Assembly: GCA_009760855.2 (NCBI GenBank)
Contig: WPIO01000075.1
Coordinates: forward strand, 868,501 to 932,500
Direction of reading: 5' to 3'
Length of the DNA: 64,000 nt
From: Cristatella mucedo
Lineage: Eukaryota; Bryozoa; Phylactolaemata; Cristatellidae
Shown here: in pieces, positions 47,201-58,293 of the stretch
How positions within the stretch are numbered: the first letter of the stretch is position 1
Layout of the letters: every line of letters begins with the position of its first letter
Notes under the pieces: generated by a model
What the model saw: the letters and a program-made list of their open reading frames with translations, nothing else
What the model was told of the DNA's origin: nothing
Databases searched by the model: none
Position numbers and translations under genes: made by a program

Positions 47201-47746
47201 AGATTTGCCCTCTTAAGGATTTGAGCTGTCGACCGCAGCAGCACTCACTTCTCATGGATCTGGCTGCTGCCTTCAGGAAAGACATGCACAGTTCCTTAAC
47301 GTCGTCTAAAAACGCATAAAATGTATACAGTGTCCCGTCAGACAAGGTCAGGCTGCTTGGTTCAATTACTAAGCCCGCGTGGCATACACTCTCTTACCTT
47401 TGCGTAGACGGCGCAAGCCCGAAATCTTTCCGTCAGTGTATATTTTGGCTGCATAGTCTAAAATAAATCAAGTTTGTCGAATGAGTGAATTTTCAATACA
47501 AGCAGCTATCGCTGCCGAATAATCTCTTTTATCTTAGATGATGACTTCATGACGGCCTTTACCTTTTACCACGTTACTGAAAGCCTCCATGTCAGATTCT
47601 TTATCCTTGCCATCTAGAAAATTAATGTCGCTGCGTTAAGCTCCTCAAAAAGGTCCTAATTAGTGGGCAGCGTTAAGAAAAAGCCAAAATTCAGCAATGC
47701 CTACCTTCTAGGTAACGCCAAACCTTCACAAACTCTTTGGGAATAT
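44283..47746 (-). CDS. Micro-exon gene family, exon set A
   Basis: An unrecognised protein is built from small exons, all phase 1 to phase 1 and divisible by three: 47705-47746 (IPKEFVKVWRYLE), 47563-47613 (GKDKESDMEAFSNVVK), 47398-47457 (YAAKIYTDGKISGLRRLRK), 47249-47305 (DVKELCMSFLKAAARSMR), 46957-47016 (STKQDKSFKSNISKPIDLN) and 46721-46741 (HAPLQR). The acceptors have good pyrimidine tracts and donors are GTRAG-like. Weaker, also symmetric candidates follow: 45679-45696 (EPNLY), 44955-45002 (MKHHRDIETPIQIGY), 44502-44522 (KDFLAR) and 44283-44300 (LSSAI). The first six are supported by continuous phase and by related exons in sets B-D. A 5' exon may end at a GTAAGT donor near 48531, and a 32-bp piece near 48466-48497 could link it. 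No start codon was fixed. The CpG block at 48.8-50.3 kb is the likely promoter. Confidence 0.55.
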
Positions 47747-47924
47747 CTAAAATTCAGTTAGTTTTTATCAATTTCGCGAAACCATTTGGTATTCCTTTAT
47801 GCTTGCGAGAAATCTTAATACTTCAAACATCGCGAGCGAAAAATCAGTACTTTGCCGATTTCGACAATATTTGTACACTACAGAGTTTGAGAGAGATATG
47901 CCCTGTAAATAATATTTATTTACA

Positions 47925-48035
47925 TAATCATATTGGTAGATTATTAAATATTCATATTTATATTAATATTATATTATTATATACATATATTAATATATAT
48001 AATATTATTTATATTAATAGTATATTAATTATATT
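47925..48035. repeat. AT-rich low-complexity tract
   Basis: ATATTA-type units lying upstream of the first set A exon. Confidence 0.8.
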
Positions 48036-48759
48036 AGTTTAGCCCTTCTTTGCACGGAGCAAAGTATATACGGTCAAGTAAAGAAGAGACCTATGTACCG
48101 TGCATGTGCCAAACGAAGGCCAGCAACTGTTATCCGGTCTGTTTTTCATGCGCTAGTTCATGCACATATTGCAACGGCAAATTATTGAGAGCAGATGCTT
48201 ATTCCTATGGCCAACAGCTCACGAGCCTGCCATAAACGTTTCCTAGGATTCAAAGCTCAAAGATGACAAAAACGACCGCCCTATAATGACTGTAGAGGAC
48301 GCCATGCCACGCCATCAGGATGGTGCGTGGCTTGCTGCTTGTAAGTAATCAGTGCATGCGAATTGTAATAAAACTATCTGTGCAGTTAATTTCATAGATA
48401 TGAGAATAAAAAACGCAATGAAGTTCAGGCTAGGAAAGCTGTGAACCGCCTAATCCTACTCACGATGTCTTTTTATCATATCATATTCGAACAACCTAAA
48501 GAATATTAACTTGATAAAAAGGCACCTGCCTATTGATTAAACTTACTGGAAGGAAGCGTAGCGTGCAGGGTTGAGTTTATGCCTTCCCTTTCTTTTACGA
48601 GTTTGTGGAGGAACTGTCGAAGAAAACCTACTTGCAGCTTTTCAGCTGTACGGGGAAAACGACTGATGAAGTTGAGACTCAATTCTTGCCATTTTTTTGC
48701 AAGCAAACCTTTAGCCTTTCTAAGTGTCAAGGAGATCGCAAAGTTTGGACTCCTAGTTC

Positions 48760-50260
48760 CGGTGAGAATTTTCATTATCAGCCCAAAGCAAGCGCCACTG
48801 GTCGGCGCCAGCCGGCGCCGTCTTATAGTTCCAGTGCCGACCGCTACTTCTCTGGCAAGCACACGTGCATGCGCGAGCGAAAAATCGACCAAGCCCAAGG
48901 CCGGCCTCGGCGAGGACACGACAGAATCGGTGCGACAGAACGACGTACCGGGAATAGGTGCCATGGCACTGGCGGCGGTCTGACTCCGGACGGTCTTTGG
49001 ATTCTTCTCTCGCCTCTTGGCGCTCCCGCTCCGAAAGTTGGTGGGCCGCGTGTCTTTACGCGTGGGGCCTCGTTTGCCTGCGCAGCCATGAGAGCAGAGA
49101 ACTCCACTCGAAAGCGTTCGGCACCAGAAGGCGACAGCATCACCAGACGGCACCAGGAGATACCGCAAGGCAACAGAAGGCGTAAGCGCAGGCACGAGGC
49201 GACTGGCAAGCACTGCTGATGCAAGCTCAGCGACTGGCTGGCTGGCTGGCTAGCTGGCTGGCTGGCTTCGTCAGAGGCGGACCGCATCGACTCGTCGCCC
49301 AATCATCGCGTCGGTCGCCTTCGGCAGATCGCCTACGCCTCAGCCTCGGCCTCGGCAAATCAGATCTCGGCGGAGGGCGGCGAGCCGACGACCGACCGAG
49401 AAGGCTGGCAGAGAGAACGAGAAGCGCGAACCCTCGACGTTCGTCTCCCGCTCTTTTCTCCTCTCCTCCAATCCCGGCAAGGATAACTCTTCCGCCCGCG
49501 CGGCAGCATCCGTCTGCTGAGGGGCGGGGCGGGGCGGGGCGGGGCGGGGCGGGGCGGGGCGGGGCGGGGGCGGGGCGGAGATGGCGGCTCAACTCTCGCT
49601 CGGAGCTGAGGCTCTCCCGTCCTCTCGCGTCCCGACCGGAGCGGGCCAGCTCAGCTCAGCCCGAGCCCTCGGCCGCCGCCGAGAGCGAGAAAGCATTTGG
49701 CATTGCGAATGCAGCGCCGCCCGCACTACCTTTGCGGCCACCAGAGCTCTTCTCTCTAACCTCTCGAGAGTCACCTTCCCAGCGGACAGGGCTCGGACTG
49801 GCAGACGAGCGATCTCGAGGGCCGCCTTTCCTAGCCGCTGCGCTCCTCCGGGATGAGCGCCTTCTCCTTGTCGGCTCGGGGCTAGTCTCCTTCAAAAAGT
49901 CGAGTGGCATCGAATGCGCTCGATCGGTGAGCTTGAGCGACGGGCGGCAGGCGCGTCACAGGCGCCTGCCTTACATAATAGAACGGGCTCTGCTCCGCGG
50001 CATCCTGTCGAGCCGAAGGACTCGGCGTTCGGGCTCGAGGCGCCCGCCTTTCCGAAGCGACAGCCTGGACGACAGAGCGAACGGTCTCGGCTTCGGCGAT
50101 TCGCGGCCGCCACATTCCAGTGCAAGCCGCCCAGGGGCAGCGTCAGCGAACGGCAGGCATCGCCAGCGGTGCTCTTGTGCTCTTTCGCCACGCCACCAGC
50201 GCCGTCCGCGAAGCTAGTGCGGCTTCATTTGTTCGTACAGCAATGTCAGGCTCTGCTATC
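48760..50260 (-). promoter_or_regulatory. CpG island with GC-box array, possible promoter of set A
   Basis: This long GC-rich, CpG-dense block lies 1-2.5 kb upstream of the first set A exon on the minus strand. It holds the (GGGGC)n run at 49521-49578. Long open frames occur on both strands, as expected from base composition, and none has a recognisable domain. Promoter role is inferred. Confidence 0.4.
49521..49578. repeat. (GGGGC)n GC-box run
   Basis: At least nine head-to-tail GGGGC units are followed by slightly varied copies. Each pair forms the Sp1/KLF-type GC box GGGGCGGGGC, and the G-rich strand could form quadruplexes. Confidence 0.9.
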
Positions 50261-50460
50261 GAAGCTGTGCTCATAGCAGGCTGTTTCACATGGTCGTCCT
50301 TTTATGATTATATTTACGTTAAATAAACACGTTTTTAGTTTAATTTAATTTTTGAAATAAGGATTTTAGGTTTAGTGTTTAAGGTTGCTTGTTTACGAGT
50401 TTACGGGATACGCTATGCTGGTTATATTCTTTCAGGTTTGAGTTCCTTATTCTTCCTCCT

Positions 50461-50516
50461 TGGCTAATCTAGTGGCTAATCTAATCTAGTGGCTAATCTA
50501 GTGGCTAATCTATTCC
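50461..50516. repeat. Short tandem repeat of GGCTAATCTAGT
   Basis: About four imperfect 12-bp units in the AT block of the first array copy. It is not seen in the other copies. Confidence 0.75.
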
Positions 50517-50830
50517 TAGAGGAATAAGCCCAGACTATTTGAGCACTAAAGATGATCCGAACTCCCCTGCCTCCTGCAAATGACAGTATACGGACCACCT
50601 CTAATACAGTCCACAGATGTTGCAACTAAGGAGAGGGAAATATAGAGGGGTACTAAAAAAACGTGCTTCTTTTAACGTGAATGCGTGCATGCGCAGAAGA
50701 CCATGCTGAACAGGATGCCGACATACGGCGGTGCGGAAGCGAGAGGTGCATGGGAACCGCTAAGAAATTAAGAACGAATCAGCGTGGTTGTAAACGTGCC
50801 TCCCAAACCCGAAAGCCTAGTGCTGCCAGC

Positions 50831-51316
50831 TTAATAATAATAATAATGCACTTGATTAAGCGCCCTCGGAGAACTCAATCTCTTTCTAGGCGCTTTACAT
50901 GTGCTGCAAAGGTAAATGCAATTGGATGGTGAGTAATATCGTGCTTGATAAACCAACATCATGAATAACACGGCTAGGGGTGACATGCACAGAGTCAGCA
51001 TGCAAATGTGGTTAGTGGCAGCATGCACAGTGTCAGCACGCATTAGCAGATTGAGGACGAATCACAAGGACCCACTAAATGCTGTCCTAAATAGGTATGT
51101 TTTTAAGTTCTTTTTAAATGTGGTCAAGTCAGGGGATGTTCCGACGCAGGTCAGGAGGGAGTTCCAGGCTTTGGGAGCATACGCACTAAATGCATGGTCT
51201 CCAAAGGATTTGAGGTTTGTACGAGGTATTGGTAAGCTATTGAACTCCGAAAAGTGGGTGGTACGATGCTTGGCCTGTTGGGGGAGTAGATCTGAGAGAT
51301 AGGCTGGAGCCAAAGA
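50831..51316 (-). mobile_element. LINE-A 3' copy inside a satellite unit
   Basis: The copy has the (AATAAT) end, the stem-loop, and then text giving YLSDLLPQQAKHRTTHFSEF and FKSFGDHAFSAYAPKAW. It interrupts unit sequence AGCTT/CAGAAAGCTCGCAC that is continuous in the copy at 55.25 kb, so the insertion postdates the repeat unit. Confidence 0.8.
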
Positions 51317-51659
51317 ATAAAGTGATTCAGAAAGCTCGCACTTACAGTGCAAATATAACGCTGAGGTTAGTAATAGTGCTGCATGAAAATGCGAATATCG
51401 AATACGCAGTCGTACAGTAAAAATGCTGACACGAGCAAGCAGAAGAAGACAATTCGCTCTCCCTTTCTCGCGCTACCAGTTATCTTTTTCGCTTAAGGTT
51501 TTGGCTTTTGGTTTTGGAATTTAAGGGTTGTATGTTTTGAGGTTAACGGTATATTGTTTCCTGGTGATATTTTTTCGGGTTTGACTAAGCTAAACGCCTT
51601 TATTTTAGCGTAAATATAAACATATCCAGACGACCGTGATGAACAGCCTACTACGAGTA

Positions 51660-52040
51660 ATAATGATAGTAATAATAAAACATTGTTATAGCCCCCTCAG
51701 GGAATTCATTTTCTAGGCACTTTAAATTTGTTATAAAGAAAGCATGATCAAATGTCTAACGCTAGCATATAAACAATAAGCGAGACATGGTTAGAGGTGA
51801 CACCTACAGTATTAGCATGCAAATATGGTGACTGGCAGCATGCACAGTGTCAGCACCCAGAAGCACACAAAGAACGAATCACATGTACCCACTAAATGCT
51901 GTGATAAATAGATGCGTTTTAATTTCTTTTTAAATGTGGTCAAGTCAATGAAATATCGTGACGCCAGTCGGAACTGAGCTTCAGGTTTTGGGGACGTACG
52001 AACCGAATATCCGGTCTCCGAAGGATTTGAGGTTCCTTTT
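51660..52040 (-). mobile_element. LINE-A 3' end forming part of the satellite unit
   Basis: This LINE-A end shares the same mutations with the copy at 55560-55965 (for example AAGTCAATGAAATATCGTGA). The two are therefore copies by tandem duplication rather than separate insertions. Confidence 0.7.
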
Positions 52041-53204
52041 CTAAGGGTTTGTGTTGAGTGCTGTGCCCCTTAGCAGAACCTGACATCGCTGCATGAACAA
52101 ACGCCCCCCCCCCGTATTAGCTGGTCTGCGTCGTCCCAACCTCTCGCAGGGAGCGCCGTGCTTCACGTCATCGCACGCGCGAAACGCCAGCTCGGGAGAC
52201 GAGCGTCCGAAACGAGCATCTTGGGAGCGCCGTGCTGCACACTAGAGCGCGGGCGCGCGCCTTACGCCATACGACTGGCTCAGCTCCTCCGTCTTCCATC
52301 TACCCGAAGGACTTGGCGTTCGGGTTCGAGGCTCCCGCCTTTCCGAAGCTTCAGCCTGGAACCGAACGATAGCGAACGGTCACGGTTGCAGCGATCCGCG
52401 GTTGCCTCATTCCAGCCCACACGAGTGCCGAGGCCGCCGCCATGCTCGGGGCCATCGGTGAATAGATGGTTCGTTCTACGCTTCGGCACGCATCACCAGT
52501 GATGACCTTTCGCCACCCATCGCCGTCCTCGAAGCTAATACCGCTTCATCTTTATAACTTTGAACTTCGGATTTTGGGTTTAGTATTTAGGGATTTTATT
52601 CCTTTGGGTTTATGATATTTGGTACGGCGGTCATATTTTTCGGGTTTGAGTAAGCTAAAACCGCGATTATTTTAACGTAAATATATAAGCAACGACCATG
52701 CTGAACAGGATGCCGGCGGCTGGCCGGGCGAAAGCAAGGGGTGCATAGGAACCGCTAATGGAGTACCGGCATAGTCGAGATGATTACAAATTCGCCTCCT
52801 AAACTCGAAAGCCTAGTGCAGCTTCAGTGCTGCTTCAGAAAACGCTCGCACGTATAATGCAAATGCAAATTAAGGCGACGGATTGGTAACAGTGGCTGCA
52901 TGAAGATGCATCGAATCGAGTCGAAGAAGTCGGTAAAGTAAAAAAATGGATCCCAAAAAGCAGAAGGAAACCATTTTTCTCCCTTTCTCTCTCGCCAGCA
53001 GTTATCTTTTTAGCTTACGGCTTAGGATTTCTGGTTTAGCATTTAGGGGTTGTGCTTTTTGGGGTTCACGGTATATGGCTTACTGATGATTTTTTTGGGT
53101 TTGAGTAAGCTAAAACGTGTGTTATAACGTCGTTATCGTAAATATAAACCTAGGCAGGCAACCACGATGAACTGCCAGCCACGAGTATTTAGTGTAATAA
53201 TGTA

Positions 53205-53950
53205 ATGTAATGTATCTCTGTCTATAATTCCACAAAGTCGTAAAGACCATGTGGGTGTAACGCAGGAGAGTTTTGTATAGCTCACTCACAGCCTATGCGG
53301 CTTTCGGTGCGCATTCGGTAGCCAACAGACTTCATCTTACGCAACAAAGGAGAAAGTGGAAAGCATAGCAGAGTCAGGAGAGCAGTCGAGGTAGTGAGTA
53401 ACATGAAAGTAGCAGCTCAGAACCGCTGAAAAGGATGAGCCATAGTCGGAAGCAGGAGAGTAGCTGTCGTTGCGTAAGAATTGTGGAAGCGAGTCCACAG
53501 TCTAGGACCTGCAGAGCTAAATCTTTGTCGCCAACTGTCTTTAAGCGGAGGAATCGAACAGCTAATTTATTGTCCACACAGGACCTGAGGGCGCGAACAG
53601 GCTGAAACTGATGCAGCAGTTCAGCTAGGTACGAAGGAGCCAAGCCGTGGTGGGCCTTGTGGGTCAGCGTGAGAACTTAGCTTTGTATCTGTTGCTCAAC
53701 CACCATCCATCCTAGCTCTTTTAGCAAAGGAGACACGTGCTCAGACCTCTGGGACTCGAAGACTATCCTTGCAGCCATATTCATAGTCAGCTGAAGTGGC
53801 CTAATAACTTTCTTTGGTAGCTCAGCCAAAAGGTAATTACAATAACCAAGCCGAGAACTAAGAACTAAGGAGCTAGTTAAATTTTTTTACAAGCAACTGA
53901 GGGAGACAGCTCCTAATTTTGGATAGGGATCGGACGTGGTGGCTAGCTGT
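53205..53950 (-). mobile_element. LINE-B copy inside a satellite unit
   Basis: The minus-strand text LAPSYLAELLHQFQPVRALR with flanking segments matches the 18.1-18.8 kb copy. It has frameshifts, a TACAT tail at about 53206-53214, and a truncated 5' end near TAGCCACCACGTCCGATCCC. Confidence 0.8.
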
Positions 53951-53984
53951 AGAAACAGCCATCTGAATAAATAAAGCTTTTTAA

Positions 53985-54395
53985 AATAATAGTAATAATA
54001 ATACATTTAATTTTTACAGCGCCCTCAGAAAACTCAAGCTTTTCTAGGCACTTTCTTTTGCTTTAAATGAAGCATGATCAAATGGTTAACGGTAGCAGGC
54101 TCAATAAGCAACCGCGATATGGTTAGAGGTGACATGCACATGGTTAGCATGCAAATACGGTTAGTGGCAGCATGCACAGTGGCAGTAAACATAAGCGAAC
54201 GAAGGACGAATTACATGGAACCACTAAATGCTGTGTTAAATAGAAGCATTTTTGTTTCTTTTTAAATGCGGTCGATTCAGGGGATGTCTTGATGCCAGTA
54301 GGAACTGAGTTCCAGTCTTTGTGAACATACGAACTAAACGTACGATCTCCAAAAGGTTTGTGGTTTCCCAATGGATTCGAACTGATTACTGCGCC
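53985..54395 (-). mobile_element. LINE-A 3' end, second array copy
   Basis: This holds the same position in the next unit, more diverged from the other two. The stem-loop is still visible near 54018-54050. Confidence 0.65.
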
Positions 54396-55559
54396 CTTAG
54401 CAGAACCTGGCATCACTGCATGAACAAACGCCGCCGTATTAGCTCGTCTGCATCGTCCCAATCTCGTTTCGGGAGCGCCGCGCTTCGCATACAAAAGCCA
54501 AGCGCCGGCCTTACGCCATACGACTGGCTCAGCTCCTCCGTCTTCCGTCTACCCGAAGGGCTCGGCGTTCGGGTTCGAGGCTCCCGCCTTTCCGAAGCTT
54601 CAGCCTGGAACCGAACGATAGCGAACGGTCACGGTTGCAGCGATCCGCGGCCGCCACGCTCGGGGCCGTCGGCGAAGAGACGGTTCGTTCTACGCTGCCT
54701 CCTCCGCGCGGTGGCACGCATCGCCAGCGATGACCTTTCGCCACGCCACCCATCGCCGTCCGCGAAGCTAGTGCGGCTTCATTTTTTCATTCAGCAATGT
54801 CACGTTCTGCCATCGAAACTGTGCTCGCACCAGGTTGTTCAGCACGGTCATCTGCTAGTGCTTATATTTACATTAAATATACACATTTTAGTTAATCAGT
54901 TTAGTCTGTAAAAATAAGGATTTTGGGTTTAATGTTTAGGGATTTTATGTTTTGGGTTTAACGGGATACTCTATACTGGTTATTTTTTCAGGGTTTGACA
55001 GTGTGATTTTCGGGTTTGCATCCAAAGCCATCGCCTGAAGGAAGGCCTATGGACTCAACTGCCTTGATGAGTTCACGCCGCCTTAATGCCGCCTTAATGC
55101 ACATTTTTACGTAAATATATGCAAACGCAGAAGATCATGTTGGACAGGATGACGACGGCTGGCGAGAAAGTGCATAGGAACCGCTAACTGAGTACCGGCA
55201 TAATCGAGATGATTGCAAACTCGCTTCCTAAACTCGAAAGCCTAGTGCAGTGAGCTTCAGAAAGCTCGCACGTGTAGTGCAAAGATGAGGTGGGGGATTT
55301 TTAACAGTGCTGCATCAGAATGCCAGAATTGAGTACCAAGCACAAGAAATCAATTATCTCTCCCTCACACTCGCCAGCAGTTAGTTCTTTAGCTTAGGGT
55401 ATAGGATTTTGGGTTTAGCCTTTGGGGGTTGCATTTTTTGGGGTTTACGGTATGCGGTTTAATGGTAATGCATTTTCGGGTTTGAGTAACCTACAAACGT
55501 GTTTGTTTTAGCGTAAATACACCCATACGCAGACAACCATGATAAACAGCCTGCTACGA

Positions 55560-55965
55560 GTAATAATAATGATAATAAAAATAATAATAATACATTTTTA
55601 TAGTGTCCCCAAAGAACTCAATCCCTTGTAGGAACTTTAAATTTGCTGCAAAGGAAGCATGATCTATCATGGCTAGCGGTTACACGCTCTATGAACAAAA
55701 AGCTTAACGTGGTTAGTGGTGACATGCATTGGGGTCAGCGTGCAAATATGGTTAGTGGCAGCATGCACAGTGTCAGCACCCAGAAGCACACAAAGAACGA
55801 ATCACATGTACCCACTAAATGCTGTGATAAATAGATGCGTTTTTAGTTTCTTTTTAAATGTGGTCAAGTCAATGAAATATCGTGACGCCAGTCGGAACTG
55901 AGTTTCAGGTTTTGGGGGCATACGAACTGAATATCCGGTTTCCGAAGGATTTGAGGTTCCTCTTC
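55560..55965 (-). mobile_element. LINE-A 3' end, third array copy
   Basis: It is nearly identical to the copy at 51.66-52.04 kb from CCCAGAAGCACACAAAGAAC onwards, and joins the CpG block at the same base. Confidence 0.7.
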
Positions 55966-56320
55966 TAAGGGTTTGTGTTGAGTGCTGTGCCCCTTAGCAG
56001 AACCTGACATCGCTGCATGAACAAACGCCCCCGTATTAGCTGGTCTGCATCGTCCCAACCTCTCGCAGGGAGCGCCGTGCTTCACGTCATCGCACGCGCG
56101 AAACGCCAGCTCGGGAGACGAGCGTCCGCAACGAATATCTCGGGAGCGTCTCGCTTCACAGTAGAGCGCGGACGCGCGCCTTACGCCATAGGGCAGGCTC
56201 TGCTCGGCGGTCTTCCTTCGAGCCGAAGGACTTGGCGTTCGGGTTCGAGGCGCCCGCCTTTCCGAAGCGACAGCCTGAAACTGGACGGACGACAGCGAAC
56301 GGTCTCGGTCGCAGCGACCT

Positions 56321-56372
56321 GCGGACGCCGCATTCCGGCGAGCGCGCGAGCGCGCCGGAATGCGGCGTCCGC
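56321..56372. repeat. Perfect 20-bp inverted repeat, 12-base spacer
   Basis: The left arm GCGGACGCCGCATTCCGGCG (56321-56340) is exactly complementary to 56353-56372. The left arm corresponds to normal unit sequence of the satellite. The right arm is an extra inverted copy not seen in the other units. Confidence 0.9.
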
Positions 56373-57049
56373 CGCGCTCGGGGCTGACGGCTGAGGCGGA
56401 AGCGGCAGAAGCGGCGGAAGCGGAAGCAGCTCGGGTCTTACCGGGTCCTCGGCACCTAGCCGGGGGCGGATAGCGACCGGGACCGCTTCCGAATTACCCT
56501 GCTGGACGAGTGCGGCGGACCGTGCGTTGCTGCGGCGATTCGGCGGCGATACCGGAACTGAAAGAAAGAGGTGTGGGGGAACCGCTACAGCTACGCGGCC
56601 CAGCTTTAGTTCACGGAGCGGCGCCGAAGCGAGTGACCGCGGCAGCAATCTCTTTTAAGCCGATTCAATCAATCTCGCAAGACTGTTTGCGCAAGCGTCG
56701 CCTCGTTCTAGGGTCACAATTGACGCAGTGAGCGAATTCCTTGGCAGCGATCTGGAGCACATATGGGCTTTCCAAAACTAGCTCGTATGACATGCAATTA
56801 AGCGAAGTAACTAATAGCGAGACACATTTTACCCACTACGCATAGGTACGGGCTAATGAATCGGTGGCGGTGGGTTTGAAACGACCTTTCGCAGAGGGTC
56901 AGCGCAGAGTCCTAGGTAAGAGGTCAGAGGGCGATGCGTGCAGCGACTGGCGGCGCCTCGCGAGCAAGCTTCCCGTCACGTTGCAGTGACCCTGAGGTCA
57001 GACAGCGACTATAGCGGCGCTGCACTAGACCCGGTACTCACTGAAAGTT

Positions 57050-57295
57050 AACACTCACGTCATTTCTTGACTTAAAAGGTATTCAAAAAAAAGCTAAAAG
57101 CTTATTCCTCACAATTTTAACAGCATTTCAATGACCCATAGTTAGAAACGTCTTTTGTGTGCTGGTACGGCTGAAATTTTGCACTTCATTGCTAACTGAT
57201 TGGCAAGCTACCTCCCCATCTATATGTTAAGTACCTAGAGAAAGACTTAGTCCGCTTAAGTTGCCATCTACCTGCCTTATTAGTTTTAATAATCT
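57050..57295 (+). mobile_element. Decayed LINE-A tail
   Basis: The text resembles the family's final coding segment (CATTTCTTGACTTAAAAGG, then AACAGCATTTCAATGACCC) and the tail AAGTACCTAGAGAAAGACTT. It is heavily mutated. Confidence 0.4.
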
Positions 57296-57849
57296 TCAGA
57301 TTTTGCAGAACTAATCGCGATGGTATCATTAGAAAGTGGTGTTTCTAAATCGTTCGGACCTGATTTATTTTTTTCTTAATATTAAGCATTATATATTGAT
57401 CCATCCAAACCGGGGTTATAACGCAATTTAACAGGAATGAATTTTTTTACCTTAATACTGTATTAGGTTTATGTTTGGTCGTCAATAAACTCCAACCCTA
57501 CTTTTCTACCAAAGTTTTGAGTAAGTCGATCAGTAATAATCAATTAATAATTAATTAATTATCCCTCTATCTCCCCCTCTCTCTATCTCTTTCTATCTCT
57601 CTCAAACCACGTGCGAACTTGAATAGGCGAAGGTAAGATTTCAAGAGTTGGTTTCTAATCTCGGATGAGTTCGCGTCACGCTAATCGCGAACTGATTCTT
57701 CGTGCACGAGAGTCTTGAAATAGTGTTGCTGCTCAAATCCAAGCTTTTAGAACCCACTAAGGGTTTCGCTTCTGCGCAAAATGCCGGGCAACGAAAGCCG
57801 GACATTTCTCCGCGCCCTCCGCGGATTCGCGCCGCTCTCGTCGCATCCG

Positions 57850-57887
57850 GCTCCGGTTGCCCGTTCGACCTAACGGGCAACCGGAGC
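57850..57887. repeat. Perfect 16-bp hairpin, 6-base loop
   Basis: GCTCCGGTTGCCCGTT (57850-57865) pairs exactly with 57872-57887 across CGACCT. It lies in the CpG-rich block. No T-run follows, so it is not a typical terminator. Confidence 0.9.
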
Positions 57888-58293
57888 GGCATCGCGCGAA
57901 GCACCGGGGTGCATCCCCTCTCCCCTTCCCCCTCCCGCCATTCCTCCCTGCGTGCGGCGGCGGCGGCCGACCGACGCTTCCCACTCAGCGCGTCCGCTAG
58001 CTGCTAAACGCTCGCGCCCGCTCAAGCGCGCCGCGGCGGCGCACGCGCACGCGCTAGCGTAGGCGATGCACAGTCACCGGTGTAAACGTCGTATTGAAAT
58101 GCGACCTCGGCGCCGTCCGACACGAAGTGAGCCGGGCCGTCGTCCAAGCGTCCCCCTGGGGAGAACCTCTGCGGCGAGCGCTTGCCCTTCTTCGGCGAAC
58201 GCCTCCGTCGGTCGGCTCGCTGCAAAGTGTCGCCTAGGTGACAGGGCGCGCGGGCGGGCGGCTGCGGCTGCGCGGCGCTCCGCGACGGACCTT

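Larger units (their letters stand above)
49980..56380. repeat. Tandem array of a 1.5-1.8 kb composite unit, about 4 copies
   Basis: The marker GGCGTTCGGGTTCGAGGC and the text after it (CCGCCTTTCCGAAGC) recur near 50027, 52316, 54565 and 56235. After removing nested LINEs, the spacing is about 1.5-1.8 kb. Each full unit runs: LINE-A 3' end on the minus strand; CpG block from GTGCTGTGCCCCTTAGCAGA; an AT block with degenerate GGGTTTA runs; CATGCTGAACAGGATGCC; then a second AT block ending in a related GATGAACAGCCTACTACGAG. The reading frame of the CpG block differs between copies, so it is probably not coding. Confidence 0.75.

Noticed and set aside
49219-50217. A 332-codon open frame on the plus strand and a 227-codon one on the minus strand at 48530-49213
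   Set aside because: Both are low-complexity Arg/Ser/Pro/Ala text from CpG-rich DNA. Frames are open on both strands and no domain is visible.
52158-56394. Repeated open frames in the CpG blocks of the array
   Set aside because: Equivalent sequence is read in different frames in different copies (for example 52158 and 54321), so coding is not conserved.
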